NCBI GenBank assembly: GCA_037893225.1
Contig: JAZGUH010000529.1
Coordinates: forward strand, 496,001 to 560,000
Length of the DNA: 64,000 nt
DNA from: Hippasteria phrygiana
Lineage: Eukaryota > Echinodermata > Asteroidea > Valvatida > Goniasteridae
Direction of reading: 5' to 3'
The first letter of the stretch is position 1, and each line of letters begins with the position of its first letter. The position numbers were made by a program, and so were the translations under genes. The notes below the pieces were generated by a model. That model was not told the DNA's origin. It made no database searches and saw only the letters and a list, made by a program, of their open reading frames with translations. Positions 54,576 through 64,000 of the stretch are shown one piece after another.

Positions 54576-54967
54576 TAGGAAGGAAGAAAAAATAAATCTG
54601 AACAAAAACAAGGGCATTCCTGACCACTTTTCCTTTCTGGATTAGTAATTCTAGGTCTACACATAATGAGCCATTACAAGTTTCAGATATGCAACTGTCG
54701 TCCTGTTACAGGCTGTTCGATATCCATTTATTTTGATACTGAAATATCGGCAAAAAAAATATTCGATATTATTGTGATGACGTTACTTTTTACTAATACC
54801 GGAAGAATGGAGGAATAAAAAAAATACATGATGGAAATCACCACGACATCATGAGATCGGGGCTACATGTACCGCGGATCCTGCCTGCAGGGATTGAGCT
54901 CGGATCCACTAAAATTTAATATTGGGGCCGACCACCGAGATCGCGATTCGGGCCAGGCCGGCAAGAT

Positions 54968-55005
<38 letters not shown>
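54968..55005 (+). repeat. 38-base poly(G) run
   Basis: The longest homopolymer in the window. It is preceded by a compact cluster of hexamer and octamer restriction sites (54870-54915). Confidence 0.9.
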
Positions 55006-55007
<2 letters not shown>

Positions 55008-55999
55008 GACAAGGCTTCAGTTGGTTTCTTTATGGCACTTCAGAAAGACTAACATTTGTTTCTATTTCGGCATTGTTGATAACAGCTGATCATTAATACC
55101 ATGGACGCCTACAATCACACGTGAGCTAGTCAAAAAAACATTGTATGATTGTAGGTCTTTTGTACATACAGTATGCACTGCAGTATGCAGTACAGGGGTT
55201 TTGGAAGACACAGGCTCTCTCTTCCAGACAATGAGCCAATCACGTTGCAACCTGACGCTCAGGTCAAACATTTTGTCTTACATTTCTTCAATAATTAAGA
55301 CAGTCGTGCATGTTTTCATATTATTGTAAAATTAATTTTGAATTTATCATCCATATTTATGGCCGTTTCATGGTTCAGATCTTCGTTAAAACAAAGTATT
55401 ACAAAAAACAAATTCAACTACATGTAAACGTCCTATAGCCGGCGGCTAAGAGGTGACCGAAAGTTCAACCATGACCTTTATGCGCGAGACTTACAGGGTC
55501 TATTACGAGGACCACAAGGAATGCATCTATGCGCTATATGCCAAAATTAGAAGCAAAAAACATGTCGCAGTGTGTTTTTACCCGAAAAGAACCAGTATCA
55601 TGATAAGGCAGGAACAACGTCTGCTAGGGCCGACGATATTGATTTTTTTCGTAGTCGATTTTTTTCTCCTCCCGATATCGCCGATATGGCGATGAAATCG
55701 TCAACAAATTTTAGCATGATTAAAATGTAGCAAAAGTTCGTTCATAACTACATAATCGCCTGACGTGTTTGTCGCCAGTCATTGTTTGAGGCCGTTCTTA
55801 GGCCAGCCATCAATATTTAGAAACTGCTTAGTCTAAGCTTAGTCTGCGGATATCTGGATCAAAGCCTTTTCTTTTTTTACTGCAGCCACCAGTCAGAGCC
55901 ATTACCCTATACACTCCAGACTATTGTTATACCTAACCATATCCCCCTACATTTCTTAAAAGAATTCCTGAGATTCCAGGAACACAATGACCGACACAA

Positions 56000-56031
<32 letters not shown>
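56000..56031 (+). repeat. 32-base poly(G) run
   Basis: G32 following ACACAA. No gene nearby. Confidence 0.9.
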
Positions 56032-56034
<3 letters not shown>

Positions 56035-56686
56035 CCATTGCCCACATATCCTGCTTCAAATGGCCAGAGCTGGGCTGGCTAATTTGCATGTGAATGAAAC
56101 TAAATATTACAATGAAGTGCGGAGTACGCTGATTGTATACTTTAGATATTTAGAAAGTTTTAATAGAGTTTGTATCTGTAACAGGTTTGTGTGTGCTATG
56201 ATGCGACACACGCTGCACATAATAAATTTTGCTAAGTTCACGCTTCTTTTAAGGTAAACAAAGTTGAGTTTATTTCATTTTCCAGGCATGGCGCGTAGTA
56301 ATTATCCATCTGTTGGATAATAACTACACAAGTTGAATACCCGGTGGGTTTCGACAAAAATACACAATGACAATAGAAATATACAATTATAAAAGTTGAA
56401 ATGGCCCATCTTGACGACGACTGGCTCCGAGTGAAGGGGTCTCTGGGGACTTGTAGAAAGAAGGACTGAATGGCTGAAGAAGTGCGGTCACGCGCAGGTG
56501 GAGCAATGTCCCAAAAAGGTGAAGTGATGGGCCAGTTCAAAGGGGTTCCGGACAACGTGTTCAATCCTTGATCAGGGGACGAACCACGTTGTCTTGGTAA
56601 GATTGGCTTTGAACAGCCAGAAACCCGCTGTCCAGGCTGGATCGCTCTATAGGGTGCTTTGCTGTTCTGCTCCCTGCAGATAATAT

Positions 56687-56818
56687 GTGTTCACCTAGAT
56701 CAGGACAGGGGACGAACTTTATGAGATTGGCAGGTTCAGGTTTAGAGGTAGGAGACAGATGGACCAGAGCAGTTTCTCTTAGCACTCTGTCCCTGACGGA
56801 GTCCAGTGGCCAAGTCAA
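56687..56818 (-). pseudogene. Duplicated exon-like fragment, copy 1
   Basis: Minus frame reads TWPLDSVRDRVLRETALVHL, SPTSKPEPANLIKFVPCPDL. The same sequence with few differences lies at 61844-61993. It is coding-like on the minus strand in both copies. The family is unknown. Confidence 0.5.
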
Positions 56819-58477
56819 TAAAATATTAAAAGAATGATAATTATGTCTAAGCTATAAAAAGTAAAAATGAAATGCTTTAAGTCAAAGTGCCCCTTTAATA
56901 ATAGGAAATTGTGTGCAGGTAACTGTCATGGTCACGACCGCTGGTCAATTCCCCTAGTCACAGCACTGTCTTAATACAAGGAAATAAGTAACCTTCACCA
57001 AGGACATTAAACCACAGGGCCAATAACTTGTGCATGATAAAGGATACTGCCACACAATGTCTTATGCCATGTGTGGGACCTTGCAACTAAGGAAATTATT
57101 GCAAAACATTCCATAAGAATAGAAGATGACTAACGTATCTTTAGAATTAATAAGATCAAAAGTCCGGGATAAGTACTGGATCATTCAAAGTAGTCATCAA
57201 AATCGGATCTCAGAGTAAATATAATAAATGAACATAAGCGAGTAAATAAGAAAATGATAAATATCAAACTAGACTATAAAATGTCAAAAGTAATGACGAA
57301 GAGAAAATAGCAAGCAATCAAACACAATAAGCTACTACAAATTCATAGAATTTGTACTACAAGAACCACACTCTTCAAAATATAGAAGTAACAAAGTGAA
57401 ACTTTTATTCCTAATGGACATTTGCAATAAACCTTGGCCTCGCAAATAAATCACTCAAGTGTTTCTGCATTAGGGTTTAGACCAACCCAAGGTTTCTACA
57501 AAACAGTTACCAGATACAGGTGGCAATGCCTTTTGGCACAACGGTCAAAAGGTTACTAAAAGTTCAGTGACAATTTCTAGGAAGTGCAAGGACAAGGTGT
57601 GGGTCTTGTAGCAGTCATCAATTAACTGTTCTTAAATAAAGCTTTACTTTATTTAGACTGGAGTCGCCACAAGTCTCTCATAAAGTAATGGCAATGTTGC
57701 GGACAAAACATCCTCCCAAAGTTAAATGTTTTCTCGTAGGCGTAGTAGTTTGCCTGCTGTCAATAGAGGGCGCACGGCACGGCACGGCACGGTCAGAGAA
57801 GTCAGTTTTGTTTTGACATAGTTTTTGCGTGTACCGTGACAAATCACTCTTCATTTGCCCCTTTGTTTTGTTAAGTTTGTCAGCTCAGCAAAGTGAGTTC
57901 TTTCTTTGTAATTTCTACCTTAGTAATTGCCTTAGGATAAAGGCAATTAACATTTAAGTTGTTAAACTGTGGCAAAACAATTAGGCATGTTTTTGTGTTT
58001 TGAAATGTCCGAGTTTTGGGCAAGTGCTTTTCAAGTATAGCGTGTACATGTATTTTTTAGTACAATATAATGTCGCACGTGTGTTAGGCACCAGATATAA
58101 GTGTGCATTTAACTACACTTTGAGGTCCAGAATTTATGACCTGCATTTGTGACGGTGGCATAAGTTTTCACAATTCATCCGTTTGTATTGTTTTCAGTCG
58201 AACCGTCAAAGTCGTCAAAGTCGTCAAAGTCGTCAACCCGTCATACTTTGGAACTGTCAGATACACCGAATTACTTCATACCATCAAAGTGGTTTTGTTA
58301 TTATTGAGGACACCAATTTCTCTAACTTAGAAATCACTTGAGATGTTAGACATCATTGTTTGTGATACATCGCCACCATCATTTATTGTTCCTGTCGTCA
58401 CTGAGTCAAGACATATTAAAGAGATTTTGAGTACAAGGAGACATCTATGTGATTGATGAGTATTGATTGAGTATTGA
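56819..58477. other. Non-coding stretch
   Basis: No domain-bearing ORF. Short motifs include a (CACGG)n run at 57773-57790, a GTCAAAGTC triplication at 58205-58236, and a TGATTGAGTATTGAT repeat just before the LINE. Nothing else recognised. Confidence 0.4.
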
Positions 58478-61195
58478 TTGAGTATTGAATTATGCATTCC
58501 TGGATATGACATGTGTCATGTACCTCGTCCAAATGGAACTGGTGGGGGTATTGCTCTCATATATAAGACTAATATCAAACACGGCCCAATAACATCACAC
58601 AGTAGTGGTAATTTTGAAAGTCTATGTTGTGATGTAACTGTCAAAGGAACTTTCTCATCCGTGAAGCTGGTAATCATCTATAGGCCACCATACAGCTCAA
58701 AGAATCGTATAACACCTACAATGTTCCTTGACGATTTCTCCGAATATGTCAGTGTACTCTCGGCATCCCCAAGCAAGTTGCTGATTGTTGGGGATTTTAA
58801 TTTCCACTAAGATACAGATGATTCTGCTGCTCGCCACCTCAATGATATAATTCAAAACACTAACCTGAAACAGTTTGTAAGTGCTCCTACACATGTGAGT
58901 GGCCATATATTGGACCTTGTCTTTGCACGACCCACGGACAACCTAATTGATTCAGTGGATGTTGCATGTTTTCTGACAGATCATGCTGCTTTGCATTGTG
59001 CACTGAATCTGACTAAACCTCAACCAACTAAGAAGCATATTTCCTATCGGAAATATGGATCTCTAGACCATGACAGTTTTTCCAACGATATTAGCCAGTC
59101 AGAATTGTTTACCAACCCGTCCAATGACCTCCAAACACTCATAGATCAGTACAACTCCACACTGAAGTCTATTCTGGAAAAGCATGCTCCACTGAAAACT
59201 CGCTGTATTACCATTAGACCAGCCAATCCATGGTATTCCCCGGAGATTGCCGATGCCAAGAGACACCGCAAGAAATTGGAGAGACGCTGGAGGAAAACCA
59301 GATCAGAATCTGATAGAAACCAATTTAAAGCGCAACGACTCTGTGTTGTTAATATGATCAACAGTGCCAAATCATCATACTTCAAAGAAAAACTAGCCAG
59401 CTGTGGGAACCAGAGAGAGCTCTACAAAATTGTTGAATCTCTACTCCACAACAAAGGAAAAACTAAACTACCCACACACGACAATAAACAGGAATTGGCG
59501 ACAACTTTTAGTGATTATTTCAAAACAAAGATTCGGAACATTCGTAATAATCTTGACCGCGATCTAGATTGTATGCAGCCGTATACCACCGAGTCATCTC
59601 ACTCTGATATTACACCATTGGAAGAATTCACACCAGCTCTGGATGAGGAAATCAGGAAAATCATCAAATCATCACCATCAAAGACGTGTGATTTGGATCC
59701 AATTCCTACCTGGCTCCTAAAGAACAATCTGAATATTTTGACTCCAGTTATCTCCAAAATTGTCAACCTGTCTCTTCAATCTTCTAAATTCCCACAGCAA
59801 TTTAGAAATGCCCTGGTGACTCCTCTGCTGAAGAAACCCACCCTCGATCCTGAAAACCTCAAGAACTTTCGTCCCGTATCCAACCTTTCATTCATATCCA
59901 AAGTAATAGAGAAGGTTGTTTATTCCCAAATTACTGATCATCTGACTGAACACAATCTACATGAACCATTGCAATCTGCGTATAGAAAACATCATGGAAC
60001 AGAGACTGCTCTTCTAAGAGTTAAGAACGATATTCTCCGGGCAGTTGACAATAAGCGTGGTGTGTTCCTTGTTCTCCTTGATCTCTCTGCAGCATTCGAC
60101 ACTATAGACTATGATGTTTTATTCCACCGCCTTCAGTCCATCGGTGTTACTGGTCCAGCCCTGCAATGGATTAGATCATATATATGTCATCGAACACAGA
60201 CTGTGAACATCAATGGATCTTTATCATCTCCCATCTCACTTTCTTCTGGCGTCCCTCAAGGATCAGTATTAGGTCCCTTATTCTTCACAATATACTCCGA
60301 GCCTATTGCCGCTATTGTACGGAGGCATCAACTTCAAGTTCATTGCTATGCAGACGACACACAAATATATGGATCGTTTCATCTAGGAAACCAAGACGAC
60401 GAACATTCCGTGAGACAGCGTATTGAACAATGTGTTTGTGATCTTAAGCAATGGATGACCAGGAATAAATTAAAATTTAACGACGACAGGACCGAACTTC
60501 TAATTATCACTTCCAAACGTAGCCAGGATAAAATCAGATGCAACCAGATGCAATTTGGGACTTCTAATATTCAACGTTCTACGACTGCACATCTTGGCAT
60601 CATGTTTGACAGCACGATGTCAATGGAATCGCATGTCAAGAAAGTTTGCCAAACGTCATACTACCATATTAGAAACATCAACAGCATCCGCCGAATCCTG
60701 ACTGATGAGTCGGCTGCCATCCTTATCCATGCTCTCGTGACATCAAGGTTGGATAATGGCAACTCACTTCTGTTTGGAATCACCAACACTCTCATGTGCA
60801 AACTTCAACATGTTCAAAACACTGCGGCTCGTGTCTTATCCCGAACACGGAAATTTGACCACATTACTCCAGTCCTGAGAAATCTTCACTGGCTTCCAGT
60901 CAAACAGAGGGTTGCCTTCAAAATAATCCTACTTACCTGGAAAGCCCTCAATGACAGCGCACCAACATATCTGCAGGATCTCTTCACCCAGTATTCCCCT
61001 AATCGCCACCTAAGGTCATCTGACAAACATCTTCTTGTGACACCAAGAACTAGAACATCGTATGGGGACTATGCCTTCTCAGTTGCGGCGCCCACTCTAT
61101 GGAACTCTTTGCCTCAGGAAATTCGTAGCTGTCAATCTTTACATACCTTCAAATGCCTTCTTAAAACATTCCTGTTTAACTCAACTTATAATTAG
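58478..61195 (+). pseudogene. LINE endonuclease/RT ORF with a single stop
   Basis: One frame from 58478 to 61195 (about 905 codons) is broken only by TAA at 58808-58810, within the endonuclease motif LLIVGDFNFH. Endonuclease: GYDMCHVPRPNGTGGGIAL, YRPPYSS, VGDFNFH, then LDLVFARP and FLTDHAALHC. RT: SSPSKTCDLDPIPTWLLK, KNFRPVSNLSFISKVIEK, SAYRKHHGTETALLRVKNDI, LDLSAAFDTIDYDVLF, GVPQGSVLGPLFFTIYSE and catalytic HCYADDTQIYGS. The C-terminal YAFSVAAPTLWNSLPQEIR is typical of the CR1/L2 group. The near-intact frame suggests a recent insertion. Confidence 0.92.
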
Positions 61196-61326
61196 ATTGC
61201 TGGTTTTGTTTCAAGTATACATACATGTACATGTATATTTAATTATTTGTAGAGTTCTGGACAGTTTCTTTTCTTCAAGCGCCTCGGAATATGTCTACAT
61301 AGATAGATGGCGCTTTACAAATGCTT

Positions 61327-61357
<31 letters not shown>
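58478..61357 (+). mobile_element. CR1-like LINE, 5'-truncated, nearly intact
   Basis: Contains the C-terminal part of the endonuclease, a full RT and the C-terminal domain, then a short 3' region and a (TTA)n tail at 61329-61360. The 5' end is cut within the endonuclease near 58490. It is related to, but distinct from, the minus-strand LINE at 7.7-14.3 kb. Confidence 0.88.
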
Positions 61358-61361
<4 letters not shown>

Positions 61362-61843
61362 GCTGAGTAAACGACAGTAGTTGCCAATAAGTAGCGTGGA
61401 TGCTACAGGCAAGATAAAGCAAACTTGGAAATCTATTCGAATAACCAATATTCTGCAAATTCATGAAAAATTGTAAATCGGTAATATGTGCAGCTTTTGG
61501 AGTGCATCATCTGTTCTCGATAAAACAGTATCCAATAATATAAAATCACAGATCAGTTCAAAGATTAAAGGAAAATACAATTTACATGGTGCTGGTCTAA
61601 ACTTTGTAACTTTCAAATCAACAATTCCTTTTTACCGCAGCTAAGATTTGTGGCGGCACTCGAGTACTATGACGTAGGCAACTTATAATTAGCAACTTAA
61701 GTTAGAAACATCAACTAGAAAATACAGTGACAGCATGAAAGGCAAAACATAGTGATGACAGGTGGCGACTTGGTCTAAACTTTTAAGGAAAGAATAAACC
61801 TTCAACCTAGGAATATAAGTAAGATAAGAGTAATATCAAACTC
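61358..61843. other. Non-coding stretch after the LINE tail
   Basis: No ORF, element end or exon recognised. Confidence 0.3.
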
Positions 61844-61993
61844 ACCTAGAGCAGGACAGGGGACAAACTTTATGAGTTTGGCAGGTTCAGGTTTAGAGGT
61901 AGGAGACAGATGGACCAGAGCAGTTTCTCCTAGCACTCTGTCCCTGACGGAGTCCAGTGGCCAAGTGAGAGGACCGGTCACTGAACTAGACAT
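61844..61993 (-). pseudogene. Duplicated exon-like fragment, copy 2
   Basis: Minus-strand ATG at 61993 reads MSSSVTGPLTWPLDSVRDRV, LGETALVHLSPTSKPEPAKL, IKFVPCPALG, ending at a good donor CTCTAG|GTGAGT. It matches the 56687-56818 fragment. It could be the first coding exon of a host gene or a piece of a retroelement leader. Confidence 0.5.
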
Positions 61994-62479
61994 TCCCTCC
62001 CCAAGGACCTATGATTGGCTGCAAGTTCTGCTGCCAATCGCCCACTCGTGCTGCCAAACAACCAACCCACTCTTATTAATGATTTATCAACCTAGGCCTG
62101 TGAGGTCTAGGTTATCAAAAAATTGGGGGGCCATAAAATTCCATCCCGTTACACATCTTATCGGAGATTTACTGACAGCTTGTCCATTATTATAAACTTA
62201 GACTTTAAAACCCAAAAAAAAATTTCTCCCCATTTATATTTTTTCTGCGAGTTGTTGAATCACATTAAATTTCTTTAATTGAATAAGCATTTTAAAAGAA
62301 TGATCCTAAACCGAAAACAAAATTTCGCTAAAACTTCTGGAGTTTTTAACCACAAGATTTTGTCAGATGAGAAAATAAAAGTAGGCCCCTGTACGTTATT
62401 AATCGGTATGTTCGATGTGACCAGAGAATTTCCCTTGTTCCCCTTTTAAGACAGACAATTTTTAATATTTCTATTAAAA

Positions 62480-62590
62480 CATTCAGGATGACTTTGAAAT
62501 GCTGGTAGTCGAGCACCACATGGCTGGATTTGTGCAATATTTTGATCTCTCCATCACCCAGTGCCCGCTGGATGTACTCTCCAGATGCCA
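62480..62590 (-). CDS. Possible short exon of an unknown gene
   Basis: The minus frame ASGEYIQRALGDGEIKILHK, SSHVVLDYQHFKVILN is compositionally protein-like, but its splice sites are weak and I recognise no family. On the plus strand an acceptor-like TTTTATTTTCGCAG at about 62621-62634 precedes a frame reading SRALHKETLELNPSYTFCYM, which has a TPR flavour. Both are weak suggestions. Confidence 0.2.
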
Positions 62591-63004
62591 CGTGTGGTTG
62601 GCATGGAATATTTTTTATGTTTTATTTTCGCAGGCTTTGCAGTCGCGCCCTACACAAAGAAACTCTGGAGCTGAACCCATCATATACATTTTGTTACATG
62701 GCATTACAATGTATAAACTAGAGCTTTAGTGTTTGTGGATAAACACAGGGCTTTTGGTAGTTTGATTCTGATTCTTGAGATTTCAATGGTGGATCAAAAC
62801 ATCTCGTTTTATGGTCGTCTACGACAGGTCAAGCAATCACGTAGGCTTATTCATAATCGTTTTGGAAATGTGAGCATACATGGAGTTGATGACCATGATT
62901 AGGTCATCAGACGTCACACATTTTTCACATTTATATTTAAGTGTGTATGACCTAAACATATATTACAAAAAGAATTATAAAAAATTGTTTAAAATTCATG
63001 TTAG

Positions 63005-63602
63005 ATACCACGTTTCAACTTAATCGAACTTGTACTTTTGTAGATATATGGCTTCAAAAACTTCCCATTTAAGATGACGTCACATGACATGTGAGGACGT
63101 CATCACAATGTCATGTCAATTTTCATCTATAAACCTGCTGGCCTACCTAGATATTACATTTTAATTTAATTGAACTTGTACTTTTGTAGATATATGGCTT
63201 CAGAAACTGCCCCTTTAAGATGACGTCACGTGACATGTGATGAAGTTATAATAATGTCATGTCAATTTTCATCTATAAACCTGCAGACCTGCCTGGATAT
63301 TACATTTCAACTTAATCGAACTTGTACTTTTGTTTATACATGTATGTGGCTTTAAAAACTGCCCCTTTAAAATGACGTCACGCGACTTGTGATGACATCA
63401 TGATAATGTCATGTCAATTTTCAGCTATAAACCTACTGGGCTACCTAGATATTACTTTTCAACTTAATCGAACTTGTACTTTTGTTTATATGTGGCTTCA
63501 AAAACTGCCCCTTTAAGATGACGTCGGGTGACATGTGATGAAGTCATCATAACGTCATGTCAATTTTCATCTATAAACCTGCTGGCCTACCTAGATATTA
63601 CT
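63005..63602. repeat. ~146-bp tandem repeat, four copies
   Basis: AACTTGTACTTTTG recurs at 63027, 63173, 63319 and 63471 (spacing 146, 146, 152). Each unit has AAGATGACGTCA followed by GACATGTGATGA-like sequence and ATGTCATGTCAATTTTCA, then CTATAAACCTGCTGG. The array stops at ATATTACTG (63602). Confidence 0.92.
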
Positions 63603-63779
63603 GTAGGGGTACGCCATAAGGAGAGTCGGCCCCATTCTTAAAATAGGACGAGCACCAAAACAGGAAAAGGAAAACCACTCGAAGAACACAGTTATATAAT
63701 TCTTGATTTGAACTTGATTTATTTCTCGCAAAATCATCTACAGAAATCAGCTACTCAAACCCAGCGAAGAAAGAAACCC

Positions 63780-64000
63780 CCCAGCTAACACATAACGTTG
63801 CCACAACGTTTTGCAAAGTTGTGAAAAGGTTGTCATTTGGTAACGTTTCACGAGGACGTTAAAGCAACTTTGCTACAACATTTGACCGTTCATTTATTGG
63901 TTGTAAAAATGTTGTATATTGGTTATTTTGACAATGTCGTATAAAAGTTATCATATCACGTTGCATTAACGTTGTACGAAGGTTTTTTCATAACGTTGTC
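63780..64000. repeat. AACGTTGT-rich repeat, truncated by window end
   Basis: Repeated AACGTT(G) and ACAACGTT half-sites (for example CATAACGTTGCCACAACGTT and CATTAACGTTGTACG) suggest the left part of a MITE or degenerate satellite that continues beyond the window. Confidence 0.5.

Overview
The window looks like nuclear DNA from a marine invertebrate. It has a split, intron-rich gene with GT-AG introns, very dense transposon content, CR1-type LINEs (one with a 2A-like peptide and a PHD finger, a combination known from sea urchin and lancelet elements), and many short ATGTACATGT-type runs. I cannot name the species. There is no bacterial operon structure, no CRISPR array, and I saw no tRNA or rRNA gene.

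The one recognisable host gene is BBS4, a tetratricopeptide subunit of the ciliary BBSome. It lies on the minus strand, with exons scattered between about 32.5 kb and 3.8 kb. I place seven complete internal exons and one exon remnant, with matching splice phases. The N-terminal exons and the C-terminal end were not found. Two lesions stand out: one exon carries four surplus bases that break the frame, and another survives only as its last codons beside a large inverted mobile element, with the preceding roughly 50 residues missing. This copy is therefore either a decaying gene, a damaged haplotype or a misassembly.

Almost everything else is mobile DNA. 0-1.2 kb: two small ORFs of foreign, possibly viral or Polinton-like, character plus a strong hairpin. 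2.4-7.5 kb: SINE, several MITEs and two minisatellites among BBS4 exons. 7.7-14.3 kb: a minus-strand CR1-like LINE split by a plus-strand CR1-like LINE. 15.4-19.9 kb: two inverted, decayed copies of a gene with a FEN/XPG-like nuclease signature. 20-32 kb: a hAT MITE inside a SINE, a hAT MITE exactly at a BBS4 splice donor, Tc1-like and Harbinger-like elements, and a 750 bp inverted repeat around a BBS4 exon.

32.6-43.2 kb holds two roughly 4 kb inverted copies of an element packed with TCTATAGAA motifs, one of them inserted into a 252 bp satellite. 44-45.2 kb is a mariner-like transposase. 46.2-49.6 kb is a giant palindrome built from GGCGGCCATCTT motifs whose arms each carry a 5' gene end. 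50-57 kb is a mix of small palindromes, a hAT MITE, a Crypton/DUF3504-like fragment and long poly(G) runs. 58.5-61.4 kb is a nearly intact CR1-like LINE. 62-64 kb has weak exon-like signals, a four-copy tandem repeat with CRE-like palindromes, and the start of an AACGTT-rich repeat.
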